A stretch of DNA of 64,000 nt from Bradyrhizobium sp. JYMT SZCCT0180 (GCF_018130165.1 NZ_JAFCLZ010000009.1:62001-126000), one strand, 5' to 3'; shown: positions 26,426-35,414, counted from the first letter of the stretch. Numbers and translations: made by a program. The notes: generated from the sequence alone by a model not told the origin.

Positions 26426-27310
26426 ATGACATCAGCCGTATCCATCCTTCCAGCCCAGCAACTCCAGGTGCTTAACGACGCTTATCGTGCGGCGGTGGCG
26501 CGCAAGCGGCTGCGGATGACGCTGGCAACAGCGGTGTTCTTTGCGGTTCTCGTCATCGCCGCGATCGGCGCCGAGGTTCATCCGGTCACGTTCGTCAACA
26601 AGATCGGAAATTTCGTTAGCTACTTCGACCGCATCGGCACGTTGGAGAGCGGCGCGCGGGTCTGGTCCGATATCGGCGAGTGGTTCTGGGGCTGGAAAAA
26701 ATGGCTGGCGCTGCTCGGCGAGACCGTCCTGATCAGTTATGTCGGCACCCTGGCCGGAGCGATCCTCGCCTTTGCGCTCAATTTTCTCGCCGCCGAAAAT
26801 ACCTCGCCGGCGCCATGGCTGCGGTTTACGATTCGTCGCCTGATGGAGTTCTGCCGTACCGTTCCGGACATCGTGTTCGCGCTTATCTTCGTGATTGCGT
26901 TCGGTCTCGGGCCGATGGCCGGGGTTATCGCCATCATGATCCATTCGGTTGGCGCGCTAGGAAAACTGTATTCCGAAATCGTCGAGAACATCGACATGAA
27001 GCCGGTCGAGGGGGTGCGATCGACCGGTGCGAGCTGGATATCGTGCATACGCTTCGCCGTCGTGCCGCAGGTCGCGGCGGGTTTTGCCAGCTACACGTTG
27101 CTGCGCTTTGAGATCAACGTGCGCGGCGCTTCGGTGATGGGATTCGTCGGCGCCGGCGGCATCGGCCAGGAACTCGTCGTCGCGGTCAGGAAATTCTTTT
27201 ATTCCGACGTCAGCGCGATCCTGCTGATGATCATTGTCACCGTGTTCCTGATCGATATCGGCACCGGATGGGCGCGCGGGCGGCTGTTCGGCAAGGAGGC
27301 ACGGGCATGA
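26426..27310 (+). CDS. phnE1: Phosphonate ABC transporter permease
   Basis: A 294-aa inner-membrane permease with about six helices and the EAA-type loop near EIVENIDMKPVEGVRSTGASW, then the GFVGAGGIGQEL segment typical of PhnE. The N-terminus has an extra 20-residue cytoplasmic stretch. The ATG has a weak ribosome site. It overlaps the second phnE by ATGA, so the two permeases are coupled and probably form a heterodimer. Confidence 0.95.
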   Translation: MTSAVSILPAQQLQVLNDAYRAAVARKRLRMTLATAVFFAVLVIAAIGAEVHPVTFVNKIGNFVSYFDRIGTLESGARVWSDIGEWFWGWKKWLALLGETVLISYVGTLAGAILAFALNFLAAENTSPAPWLRFTIRRLMEFCRTVPDIVFALIFVIAFGLGPMAGVIAIMIHSVGALGKLYSEIVENIDMKPVEGVRSTGASWISCIRFAVVPQVAAGFASYTLLRFEINVRGASVMGFVGAGGIGQELVVAVRKFFYSDVSAILLMIIVTVFLIDIGTGWARGRLFGKEARA

Positions 27311-28155
27311 CACGGTTGCTGGCACCGGACTCCGGGGATTTGCGCGGCCGCTATCCCGAAGTCTTCGACCGGCCGGCTTCCTCCCGTCTCGCGATCCCCG
27401 CGATGCTGCTCGCGGCATTCGGGATCTTCGTGTTCGGGCTGGTCGAGCTGGAGTTTTCGCCGGCGCGGATGCTGGCAGGCCTAAGCCAACTCGGCTGGAT
27501 CACGATGATGATGATCCCGCCCGATCCCGGCGGTTCGCTCCCGGTCTATCTCGTTGCGCTCGGTGAAACCCTGTCGATCGCGATGCTCGGTACGACCCTT
27601 GCCGCGTTGCTCGCGCTTCCGGTCAGTCTGCTGGCGGCAAGGAACATCGTTCCGTCGGGTATCTTCCGCTTCCCGGTTCGACGCTTTCTCGATTCGATCC
27701 GCGGTGTCGACACGCTGATCTGGGCGCTGGTCTGGATCAACGTCGTCGGGCTTGGGCCGTTCGCGGGCGTGCTGGCGATTGCGGTGGCGGACTTTGGCGC
27801 GTTCGGCAAATTGTTCTCCGAAGCGATCGAGGCCGCCGACAAGAAGCAGGTCGAGGGCATCCGGGCCTCCGGCGGCAATGCGTTGCACGAAATACGGTTT
27901 GGGCTGATGCCGCAGGTGCTGCCTGTGATCGCAGGGCAGGTGCTCTATTTCATCGAGTCGAACACCCGCTCGGCCACCATCATCGGCATCGTCGGCGCCG
28001 GCGGCATTGGATTGCAGCTCGCCGAGCAGATCCGGGTGCTGGAATGGCAGAAAGTCTCATTCCTGATCCTGATGATCCTGGTGGCGGTGGCCGCGATCGA
28101 CTGGATTTCCAGCAAGCTGCGGTTTGCGATTATAGGCAAACGCGCGGTGGCTTGA
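27307..28155 (+). CDS. phnE2: Phosphonate ABC transporter permease, second copy
   Basis: A 282-aa permease, paralogue of the preceding gene: about six helices, EAA loop near EAIEAADKKQVEGIRASGGN and GIVGAGGIGLQL. The ATG at 27307 overlaps the phnE1 stop by four bases (ATGA); a longer frame from 27268 lies inside phnE1 and is not used. Two phnE genes per transporter are common in rhizobia. Confidence 0.95.
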   Translation: MTRLLAPDSGDLRGRYPEVFDRPASSRLAIPAMLLAAFGIFVFGLVELEFSPARMLAGLSQLGWITMMMIPPDPGGSLPVYLVALGETLSIAMLGTTLAALLALPVSLLAARNIVPSGIFRFPVRRFLDSIRGVDTLIWALVWINVVGLGPFAGVLAIAVADFGAFGKLFSEAIEAADKKQVEGIRASGGNALHEIRFGLMPQVLPVIAGQVLYFIESNTRSATIIGIVGAGGIGLQLAEQIRVLEWQKVSFLILMILVAVAAIDWISSKLRFAIIGKRAVA

Positions 28156-28164
28156 TGGCGGTGC

Positions 28165-28250
28165 GGGTGGGCAAAGGCGCTCTTGCGCCGTGCCCACCAT
28201 TCTTGTCTCGGATGCTGAGAGGTGGGCACGCTTCGCTTTGCCCACCCTAC
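28165..28250. repeat. Intergenic inverted repeat (GGGTGGGCA type)
   Basis: The outer arms GGGTGGGCAAAGGCG and CGCTTTGCCCACCC face each other, with inner CCGTGCCCACC and GGTGGGCACG. It lies between convergent phnE2 and phnF. A worn relative may lie at 6108. Confidence 0.78.
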
Positions 28251-28260
28251 GAGGTGCGAT

Positions 28261-28989
28261 CTACGTATTGTCGACCAAAAATTCGACGCGTTCGGCGGCA
28301 AAGCGCGAGCGCTTGGTCACGATTGGCGTACCGTCGGGATCGACGTCGGTGCTGTCGACCACCAGCACCGGGCGGCCGAGCGCGAGATCAAGCCGTGCGG
28401 CGTCGCTGGCGTCGGCTATGGCGGCGGTGATCCGGGTTGAAGACCTGCGGTAATCGCGGATGCCGTAATGCGCAACCAGCTTGGTCATCGAGCGCACGCT
28501 GGCGAAGACCTGTCCCGCGTCGGGGAATCGCTCGGCGGAGAGCCATGAGGTGCTTACGCAGATCGGCGTCCGGTCGGCCAGCCGTAGCGCTTCGATCCGG
28601 ACCAAGGGTGCGCCCGTCTTCAGTCCGAGTTCGCGCGCCAGTTCACGTGTAGCGACATCGTCGGACGCCTCGATCAACTGGCCGCGCGGTTCATGGCCGC
28701 CGGCGCCGACGATTTCGGAAAACCGTGTCCGCGAGCGCAAGGGATAGGCGAGGCGCTGGGTCTCGACATAAGTGCCGCTGCCGCGCTCGGCGCGCACCAG
28801 CCCGCGTTCGGCGAGCGTCGCCAGCGCCCGGCGCACGGTATGGCGGTTGACCCGATAGGTCTCGGCGATCTCCATCTCGCCCGGCAGCTTTTCACCCGCG
28901 GCGAAGCGGCCCTCGGCAATGCCGCGCTCGATCCCGTCGGCGACTTGCCGCCACAACGCCACACCGGTGGCCGCATCCTGCATGCTCAT
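28261..28989 (-). CDS. phnF: GntR/HutC-family regulator of C-P lyase genes
   Basis: A 242-aa repressor. The N-terminal winged helix (about 10-78: GEKLPGEMEIAETYRVNRHT then VRRALATLAERGLV) is the GntR motif, and a C-terminal UbiC/UTRA effector domain follows. It is divergent from phnG. The intergenic 119 bases hold a Pho box and a perfect 10-bp-arm palindrome that is its likely operator. It may start at 28989 or at the ATG two codons on. Confidence 0.92.
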   Translation of the reverse strand: MSMQDAATGVALWRQVADGIERGIAEGRFAAGEKLPGEMEIAETYRVNRHTVRRALATLAERGLVRAERGSGTYVETQRLAYPLRSRTRFSEIVGAGGHEPRGQLIEASDDVATRELARELGLKTGAPLVRIEALRLADRTPICVSTSWLSAERFPDAGQVFASVRSMTKLVAHYGIRDYRRSSTRITAAIADASDAARLDLALGRPVLVVDSTDVDPDGTPIVTKRSRFAAERVEFLVDNT

Positions 28990-29032
28990 GGTGTGAATAT
29001 ATCCGGGACGGTCATCCGAAAAAACAACCCTG

Positions 29033-29050
29033 TTGTCACCAAACAGTCAT
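29033..29050 (+). promoter_or_regulatory. Pho box upstream of phnG
   Basis: TTGTCAC, a 4-nt spacer (CAAA), then CAGTCAT, a near-consensus PhoB repeat 58 nt before phnG. TATGAA about 10 nt further on could be the -10. Confidence 0.8.
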
Positions 29051-29064
29051 GGCGTTTGGTTATG

Positions 29065-29090
29065 AAGTTGTCTATTAGCATAGACAACTT
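29065..29090. promoter_or_regulatory. Probable PhnF operator
   Basis: AAGTTGTCTA and TAGACAACTT form a perfect inverted repeat with 10-bp arms and a 6-nt spacer. It lies between the putative -10 and the phnG start, 18 nt before the ATG. No T run follows, so it is not a terminator, and PhnF is encoded divergently. Binding by PhnF is inference. Confidence 0.75.
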
Positions 29091-29108
29091 GATTCCGGCA
29101 AGGTGGAT

Positions 29109-29567
29109 ATGACGGCAACCGAGAACGACAAGCAGGCGCAGCGCAAGGCGGTTATGGCGGTGCTGACGCATTCCGATCCATCCGAGATATCTCGCCGTCT
29201 GGCGGCGATCATGCTGCCTGCTCACGAGAATCTGCGTGAGCCGGAAAACGGCCTTGTGATGGTGCGCGGCCGTATCGGCGGCGATGGCGCTGCCTTCAAC
29301 CTTGGCGAGGCCACGGTATCGCGTGCGGCGGTGCGGCTTTCGACCGGCGAAGTCGGCTTCGGCTACACGCTCGGCCGCGACCGGGACAAGGCGCGGATGA
29401 TCGCGCTGTGCGACGCCATGGTGCAGTCGGATGAATTCGCCGGCCTCGTCGAGACAAAGGTGATTGCGCCGCTGCGCGCTGCGATATCTGCGAAACGGAA
29501 CCGCAAGGCGGCCGAGGCCGCGGCGACACGGGTTGATTTCTACACCTTGGTGCGGGGAGAGGGTTGA
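29109..29567 (+). CDS. phnG: C-P lyase core subunit PhnG
   Basis: A 152-aa subunit of the PhnGHIJ core that attaches methylphosphonate and related compounds to ribose of ATP. Segments are GLVMVRGRIGGDGAAFNLGE and ATVSRAAVRL...GFGYTLGRDRDKA. The ATG at 29109 has AAGGTGG upstream and is preferred to a GTG two codons earlier. The stop overlaps the phnH ATG (TGATG). Confidence 0.95.
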   Translation: MTATENDKQAQRKAVMAVLTHSDPSEISRRLAAIMLPAHENLREPENGLVMVRGRIGGDGAAFNLGEATVSRAAVRLSTGEVGFGYTLGRDRDKARMIALCDAMVQSDEFAGLVETKVIAPLRAAISAKRNRKAAEAAATRVDFYTLVRGEG

Positions 29568-30175
29568 TGACGACGGTTGCCGAACTGCCCGCAGGATTTG
29601 CCGACAAGGTGCTGTCGGCGCAATCGACCTTCCGCACGGTGATGGATGCGATAGCCCGTCCCGGCAGCGTGCAGCGCATTACGGCCGTTGCCGGTACCCC
29701 GGCTGCCATGATGCGCGGCACCGCGGCCATTGCGCTGACGCTGTTCGACCATGATACGCCGATCTGGCTCGACAGCCGGATGTCGGCAACGGCGGACGTT
29801 GCCAAATGGCTCAAATTCCACACCAGCGCGCCTGTGATCGCGGATTCCTCGATCAGCAGCTTTGCCCTGATCGGCAGTCCGCGCGAGCTTCCGCCGCTAG
29901 ACCGCTTCGCGTTCGGCAGCAATGAATACCCGGATCGTTCGACGACGCTGATCCTGCAGGTCGACAGCCTGACGCAGGGTCCTGCCCTCGAACTGCGCGG
30001 CCCCGGCATCGACGGCACTGCGATCCTGCAGGCCGCGATCCAGCCGCATGATCTGTTCGAACGGCTTGCCATCAATGTAGCGCTGTTTCCGCGCGGCATC
30101 GATGTCGTGCTGGTCCATGACGATGCGATTGTCGCGATACCGCGCACCACGCGGCTGGTCGCGAGAGGAGGCTAG
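29567..30175 (+). CDS. phnH: C-P lyase core subunit PhnH
   Basis: A 202-aa subunit of the core complex, a PLP-transferase-like fold without the cofactor. Segments are STFRTVMDAIARPG, TLFDHDTPIWLD and QPHDLFERLAINVALFPRGID. The ATG at 29567 shares one base with the phnG stop. It sits 2 nt before phnI, so translation is coupled along the operon. Confidence 0.95.
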   Translation: MTTVAELPAGFADKVLSAQSTFRTVMDAIARPGSVQRITAVAGTPAAMMRGTAAIALTLFDHDTPIWLDSRMSATADVAKWLKFHTSAPVIADSSISSFALIGSPRELPPLDRFAFGSNEYPDRSTTLILQVDSLTQGPALELRGPGIDGTAILQAAIQPHDLFERLAINVALFPRGIDVVLVHDDAIVAIPRTTRLVARGG

Positions 30176-30177
30176 TT

Positions 30178-31281
30178 ATGTACGTTGCCGTCAAGGGAGG
30201 CGAACGCGCCATCGAGAACGCCCATCGGCTGCTGGCGCATGAGCGGCGCGGCGACCGTGACGTTCCCGAGGTCTCGCTGTCCCAGATCTCCGAGCAGTTA
30301 TCGCTCGGCGTCGACCGGGTCATGACCGAGGGCTCGCTGTACGATCGCGAGCTCGCGGCGCTGGCGATCAAGCAGGCGCGTGGCGACATGATCGAGGCGA
30401 TCTTCCTGGTCCGCGCGTTCCGCGCCACCCTGCCGCGCTTCGGCGCCACCGAGCCGGTCGATACCGGCGCGATGCAAGTGCGGCGGCGGATTTCCTCGAC
30501 CTTCAAGGACATTCCGGGCGGGCAAATCCTCGGGCCGACGTTCGATTATACCCATCGTTTGCTGGACCCACAGCTCGCCGAGGGGTTTTCGCCGGAAACA
30601 CCGGAGACGAGCGAAGCCTCGCTCGCCGCGACGCCGCGCGTGACCGACATTCTGGGCCGGGACGGCCTGATCGAGCCGTCGCCTGAGGCGGATGCGGAGA
30701 CGCCGGTCGGAGACCTCACGCGCGAGCCGCTCAGTTTCCCGGCGGACCGCGACCTGCGCCTGCAGAACCTGGCGCGCGCCGACGAAGGCTTTCTGCTGGC
30801 GCTTGGCTATTCCTCGCAGCGCGGTTACGGCCGCAACCATCCGTTTGCCGGCGAAATCCGCTTCGGCGAAGTCGAGATCGAATTCATGGCCGAGGATGTC
30901 GGTTTCGCCGTGCCGCTCGGCGCGATCGCGATGACCGAATGCCAAATGGTCAACCAGTTCAAGGGCTCGGCCACCGAGGCACCTTGTTTTACGCGCGGCT
31001 ATGGGCTGGCGTTCGGGCAGAGCGAGCGCAAAACCATGTCGATGGCGCTGGTCGACCGCACGCTGCGCGCCCGCGAACTTGGCGAGGAAGTGATCGCGCC
31101 GGCCCAGGACGAAGAATTCGTGATGTCGCATTCGGACAATGTGCAGGCGACCGGCTTCGTCGAACATCTCAAGCTGCCGCACTACGTGGACTTCCAATCC
31201 GAACTCGGCCTGCTGCGCAAGTTGCGCAAGGAGTTCGCCGAGGCCACGGAAGCGCCGCCGATGCAGGAGGCCGCGGAATGA
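30178..31281 (+). CDS. phnI: C-P lyase core subunit PhnI
   Basis: A 367-aa subunit with nucleosidase activity that, within PhnGHI, exchanges adenine of ATP for phosphonate. It begins MYVAVKGGERAIENAHRLLA, as is typical, and carries GYSSQRGYGRNHPFAGEIR and ECQMVNQFKGS...FTRGYGLAFGQSERK. The stop overlaps the phnJ start by four bases (ATGA). Full length for the family. Confidence 0.97.
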   Translation: MYVAVKGGERAIENAHRLLAHERRGDRDVPEVSLSQISEQLSLGVDRVMTEGSLYDRELAALAIKQARGDMIEAIFLVRAFRATLPRFGATEPVDTGAMQVRRRISSTFKDIPGGQILGPTFDYTHRLLDPQLAEGFSPETPETSEASLAATPRVTDILGRDGLIEPSPEADAETPVGDLTREPLSFPADRDLRLQNLARADEGFLLALGYSSQRGYGRNHPFAGEIRFGEVEIEFMAEDVGFAVPLGAIAMTECQMVNQFKGSATEAPCFTRGYGLAFGQSERKTMSMALVDRTLRARELGEEVIAPAQDEEFVMSHSDNVQATGFVEHLKLPHYVDFQSELGLLRKLRKEFAEATEAPPMQEAAE

Positions 31282-32162
31282 ACGCGCCAACGTATAATTT
31301 CGCCTATCTCGACGAACAGACCAAGCGGATGATCCGCCGCGCGATCCTGAAAGCGATCGCAATTCCCGGCTATCAGGTGCCGTTCGCCAGCCGCGAGATG
31401 CCGATGCCCTATGGCTGGGGCACCGGCGGCGTGCAGGTGACTGCGGCGATCCTCGGGCCCGACGACGTACTGAAGGTGATCGACCAGGGGTCTGACGACA
31501 CCACGAACGCGATCTCGATCCGCAAATTCTTCGGCAAGACCGCCGGCGTTGCGACCACGACCGCGACCGCTGATGCCACCGTGATCCAGACAAGGCACCG
31601 GATTCCCGAAGCGCCGCTGCATGGCGGGCAGGTATTGGTCTATCAGGTGCCGATCCCCGAGCCGCTGCGCTTCCTCGAACCGCGCGAGACCGAGACCAGG
31701 CGCATGCATGCGCTCGGCGAATACGGCCTGATGCACGTCAAGCTGTACGAAGACATCGCGCGCTTCGGCCATATCGCGACGTCCTACGCCTATCCGGTGA
31801 AGGTGAACGCGCGTTACGTGATGGACCCGTCGCCGACACCGAAATTCGACAATCCCAAGATGGACAATTGCCCGGCGCTGCAATTGTTCGGCGCTGGCCG
31901 CGAGAAGCGGATCTACGCGATCCCGCCGCATACGACTGTGGTTTCGCTCGATTTCGAGGATCATCCCTTCACGCGCTACCGGTTCGACGCGCCCTGCGCG
32001 CTGTGCGGGGCCGGGGATTCCTACCTCGACGAAATCGTCACCGACGACAAGGGCGGCCGGATGTTCGTCTGTTCCGATACCGATTATTGCGAGAGCCGCC
32101 AGTTGGCCGGGCATCGCGGCAGCGAGAGCGCCGCGCCGCACAAGGAGAGGGCGCATGGCTGA
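31278..32162 (+). CDS. phnJ: C-P lyase radical SAM subunit
   Basis: A 294-aa enzyme that cuts the carbon-phosphorus bond by radical S-adenosylmethionine chemistry, giving alkane and ribose cyclic phosphate. The [4Fe-4S] motif C-x2-C-x21-C is Cys240, Cys243 and Cys265 with the extra Cys271. The N-terminus reads YNFAYLDEQTKRMIRRAILK. It starts in ATGA overlap with phnI and ends 8 nt inside phnK. Confidence 0.97.
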   Translation: MNAPTYNFAYLDEQTKRMIRRAILKAIAIPGYQVPFASREMPMPYGWGTGGVQVTAAILGPDDVLKVIDQGSDDTTNAISIRKFFGKTAGVATTTATADATVIQTRHRIPEAPLHGGQVLVYQVPIPEPLRFLEPRETETRRMHALGEYGLMHVKLYEDIARFGHIATSYAYPVKVNARYVMDPSPTPKFDNPKMDNCPALQLFGAGREKRIYAIPPHTTVVSLDFEDHPFTRYRFDAPCALCGAGDSYLDEIVTDDKGGRMFVCSDTDYCESRQLAGHRGSESAAPHKERAHG

Positions 32163-32946
32163 GCAAACCCTCGACGATCAACCGTTGCTGCTCGCCGAAA
32201 ACCTCGGCAAGACCTATGGGAAGCTGGTCGCCTGCCGCGACGTCTCCTTTGCGCTCTATCCCGGCGAGGTGCTGGCCGTGGTCGGCGAGTCCGGATCGGG
32301 CAAGTCGACGCTGTTGCAACTGCTGTCGGCGCAACTGGCGCCGACCGCGGGCAGCGTCTCGTACCGGATGCGCGACGGCGTGCTGCGCGATCTGGCGGCG
32401 CTTGGCGAGGCCGAGCGGCGTTTCTTGTTTCGCACCGATTGGGGCTTTGTGCATCAGGACCCGGCGCAGGGCCTGCGGATGGCGGTTTCGGCCGGGGCCA
32501 ATGTCGGCGAGCGGCTGATGGCGGTGGACTGGAATCATTACGGCCGCATCCGCGACACCGCGTCGTCCTGGCTGGAGCGGGTGGAGATCGACACCGACCG
32601 CATCGACGATGCGCCGCGGACCTACTCCGGCGGCATGCGGCAGCGCCTGCAGATCGCCCGCAACCTCGTCACCGAACCGCGGCTGGTGTTCATGGACGAG
32701 CCGACCGGCGGCCTCGACGTATCGGTGCAGGCGCGGCTGCTCGACCTGATGCGCAACCTCGTCAGCGAGCTGGGCCTCGCGGCCATCGTCGTCACCCACG
32801 ATCTTGCGGTGGCGCGGCTGCTGTCGCACCGCGTGATGGTGATGAAGGGTGGCCGGGTCATCGAAACCGGATTGACCGATCAGGTGCTCGACGATCCCCG
32901 CGAACCCTACACCCAGTTACTCGTTTCCTCGATTTTGCCGGCATGA
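32155..32946 (+). CDS. phnK: C-P lyase ABC-type ATPase PhnK
   Basis: A 263-aa ABC protein without a permease partner that docks on PhnJ of the core complex. Walker A GESGSGKSTLL, signature YSGGMRQRLQIARN, Walker B LVFMDEPTGGLD and H-loop VVTHDLAV are intact. Overlap with phnJ of 8 nt. Its place between phnJ and phnL is universal in full C-P lyase operons. Confidence 0.96.
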   Translation: MAEQTLDDQPLLLAENLGKTYGKLVACRDVSFALYPGEVLAVVGESGSGKSTLLQLLSAQLAPTAGSVSYRMRDGVLRDLAALGEAERRFLFRTDWGFVHQDPAQGLRMAVSAGANVGERLMAVDWNHYGRIRDTASSWLERVEIDTDRIDDAPRTYSGGMRQRLQIARNLVTEPRLVFMDEPTGGLDVSVQARLLDLMRNLVSELGLAAIVVTHDLAVARLLSHRVMVMKGGRVIETGLTDQVLDDPREPYTQLLVSSILPA

Positions 32947-32955
32947 GTTAGGCCA

Positions 32956-33654
32956 ATGACCGCGATGATCGACATAACCAACGCCGAAAAAACCTTCACC
33001 ATGCATCTGCAGGGCGGCGTCGAACTGCCCGTGGTGCGCGGGGTCTCGTTTCACGTCGCGCCTGGCGAATGCGTGGTGCTGTCGGGACCGTCGGGCGCCG
33101 GCAAATCCTCAATCCTGAAGATGATCTTCGGCAATTACCGCTGCGACGGCGGACGGATCGGCATCCGCCACCAGGGCACCGTGATCGATCTCGCCACCGC
33201 CGAGCCGCGACAGGTGCTCAGCGTGCGCCGTTCCACCATCGGCTATGTCAGCCAGTTCTTGCGGGCGGTGCCGCGCGTGGCGACCATCGACGTCGTGGCG
33301 GAGCCCCTGATCGTGAACGGGATCGCCCGTGCAGAGGCACGGGAGCAGGCCGGCACGCTGCTGCGCCGGCTGAACATCCCTGAGCGGCTGTGGGCGCTGC
33401 CGCCCTCGACGTTCTCGGGCGGCGAGCAGCAGCGCGTCAATATCGCCCGCGGCTTCATATCCGATCTGCCGATCCTGCTGCTGGACGAGCCGACGGCATC
33501 GCTCGACGCCGCCAATCGCGCCGTCGTGGTTGAACTGATCGATCAGAAGAAACATCAGGGGGTGGCGATGGTCGCGATCGTCCATGACGACGAGATCCGC
33601 CATTTGATCGCGGACCGGATCGTCGATGTGACGTCGTTTGCCTCGGCGGCATAG
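32956..33654 (+). CDS. phnL: C-P lyase ABC-type ATPase PhnL
   Basis: A 232-aa ABC protein of the C-P lyase complex. Walker A GPSGAGKSSIL, signature FSGGEQQRVNIARG, Walker B LLLDEPTASLD, H-loop AIVHDDEI. Structural work on the E. coli complex places PhnL on PhnK. It lies 9 nt after phnK. No transmembrane partner is encoded nearby other than phnE. Confidence 0.96.
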   Translation: MTAMIDITNAEKTFTMHLQGGVELPVVRGVSFHVAPGECVVLSGPSGAGKSSILKMIFGNYRCDGGRIGIRHQGTVIDLATAEPRQVLSVRRSTIGYVSQFLRAVPRVATIDVVAEPLIVNGIARAEAREQAGTLLRRLNIPERLWALPPSTFSGGEQQRVNIARGFISDLPILLLDEPTASLDAANRAVVVELIDQKKHQGVAMVAIVHDDEIRHLIADRIVDVTSFASAA

Positions 33655-33668
33655 GGAAGAGAAGTGAG

Positions 33669-34826
33669 ATGAGCGCAACCAAGCACGAAACCATTTTGGG
33701 CAATGCCGGCCTCGTCCTCGCCGATCGCGTGATCGCGCGCGGCTGGGTCGCCATTGCTGATGGCCGCATCGCCGAGTTCGGCGAGGGCGATGCCCCCGGG
33801 CGAGCGGAGGATGCCGCCGGCGACCTCATCATGCCGGGCCTGATTGAGCTGCACACCGACCATCTCGAAGCGCACTACGTGCCGCGGCCAAAAGTGTTCT
33901 GGGATCCGATCGCCGCGGTCGTCTCCTATGACGGGCAATTGGCAACTTCGGGGATCACCACCGTGCTGGACTCGCTGCGGGTATGGCGCGAGGACGGCGC
34001 CGAGGAGGTCGACGGCAGGGCAGGCGTGCTCGCCAAGGCGATCACGACGGCGCGTGAGGAAAATCTGCTGCGTGCCGATCACTTCCTGCATCTGCGCTGC
34101 GAAATCCCGATGCCCAGCGTCGTCGAGGAAGCCAAGGAGCTGATCGACCGGCCGGACATCCGGCTGATGTCGCTGATGGACCACACGCCGGGGCAGCGCC
34201 AGTTCCGCGATGAAGGAAAGCTGCGCGACTATTACCGCGGCAAGAACGGCGGCAAGACCGACGCCGAGCTCGACGTGCTGTTCGAGCGGCGCTTTGTGTA
34301 CCAGAAGACCTATGCCGCGGCCAATATGCGCGAGATCGTGGCCCTCGCGCATCAATACGCGATACCGCTCGCCAGCCATGACGACACGACGGAGGAAAAC
34401 GTCATCGACGCCGTGCGCGACGGGGTCGCGGTGGCCGAGTTTCCGACCACGATGGAAGCCGCGCGCGGCTTGCACCAGGCCGGCATCGGCATCCTGATGG
34501 GTGCGCCGAACGTGGTGCGCGGCGGCTCGCATTCCGGCAACATCGCCGCCGTCGATCTCGCCCGCGAGGGGCTGCTGGACATCCTGTCGTCCGACTACAT
34601 TCCCTCGAGCCTGTTGATGGCCGCCCTGCAATTGCCGCGGCATGTTCCTGCCATTGATCTCGCCTCTGCCGTTCGCACCGTCACCAAGGCGCCTGCCGAG
34701 GCGGTGGGACTTACGGACCGCGGCGAAATCGCGGTCGGCAAACGCGCCGATCTGATCAGGGTGCATGTGGCGCGCGACATCCCGGTGGTGCGCAGCGTCT
34801 GGCGGGAAGGGCAGCGTGTGGCATGA
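33669..34826 (+). CDS. phnM: Ribose 1-methylphosphonate 5-triphosphate diphosphatase
   Basis: A 385-aa amidohydrolase that releases pyrophosphate from the nucleotide-linked phosphonate before C-P cleavage. Segments: LIELHTDHLEAHYVPRP, LHLRCEIPM, LMDHTPGQRQF, LASHDDTTEENV, LSSDYIPSSL. GAGAAGTGAG precedes the ATG. The stop overlaps phnN by ATGA. It is the operon's own PhnM; a diverged second PhnM lies at 22452. Confidence 0.96.
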   Translation: MSATKHETILGNAGLVLADRVIARGWVAIADGRIAEFGEGDAPGRAEDAAGDLIMPGLIELHTDHLEAHYVPRPKVFWDPIAAVVSYDGQLATSGITTVLDSLRVWREDGAEEVDGRAGVLAKAITTAREENLLRADHFLHLRCEIPMPSVVEEAKELIDRPDIRLMSLMDHTPGQRQFRDEGKLRDYYRGKNGGKTDAELDVLFERRFVYQKTYAAANMREIVALAHQYAIPLASHDDTTEENVIDAVRDGVAVAEFPTTMEAARGLHQAGIGILMGAPNVVRGGSHSGNIAAVDLAREGLLDILSSDYIPSSLLMAALQLPRHVPAIDLASAVRTVTKAPAEAVGLTDRGEIAVGKRADLIRVHVARDIPVVRSVWREGQRVA

Positions 34827-35413
34827 CCGACATACTCACGACATCGACGGGCCATGCGGACGCGATCGGACCGGGCCGGCTCATCCTGGTGGTCGGGCCG
34901 AGCGGCGCCGGCAAGGATACGCTGCTTGGGCTTGCCAAGGCGGCCTGCGCTGATGATGGCTCCATCGCATTCCCGCGCCGCGTGATCACGCGGCAGGCCT
35001 CGGCCTCCGAGGACAATGAAGAGGTCAGCGCCGGCACGTTCGAGGCGGCGTTGGCGCGCGACGAATATGCCATGCACTGGGAAGCGCACGGCCACCGCTA
35101 TGCGATATCGCGCGCCATCGACGACGAAATCCGCGCCGGGCACACGGTTGTCGCCAATGTTTCGCGTACCATTATTTCAGCGATGCGCCGCGCCTATGCC
35201 GACGTCACGGTGATCTTGATCACCGCGCCGCCGAACGTTCTGGCGGAGCGCCTGGCGATGCGAAACCGTGGCAGCGACGGCAGGATCGAGCACCGGCTGA
35301 GCCGGACGGTGGATGAGGCCGCGCCTGACGTCACCATCGTCAACACCGGCAGCGCCGAGTTTCACGCGCGTCAGCTGGTGCGCGCGATCAAGGGTGAGAA
35401 GTGGGACGAGTAG
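34823..35413 (+). CDS. phnN: Ribose 1,5-bisphosphokinase
   Basis: A 196-aa guanylate-kinase-like enzyme that phosphorylates ribose 1,5-bisphosphate to PRPP, returning the ribose of C-P lyase to nucleotide synthesis. P-loop VVGPSGAGKDTLL (about residues 23-35). Segments VITRQASASEDNEEVS and LSRTVDEAAPDVTIVNTGS fit the family. ATGA overlap with phnM. Last gene of the phnG-N operon; a dispersed repeat follows at once. Confidence 0.95.
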   Translation: MTDILTTSTGHADAIGPGRLILVVGPSGAGKDTLLGLAKAACADDGSIAFPRRVITRQASASEDNEEVSAGTFEAALARDEYAMHWEAHGHRYAISRAIDDEIRAGHTVVANVSRTIISAMRRAYADVTVILITAPPNVLAERLAMRNRGSDGRIEHRLSRTVDEAAPDVTIVNTGSAEFHARQLVRAIKGEKWDE

Positions 35414-35414
35414 A

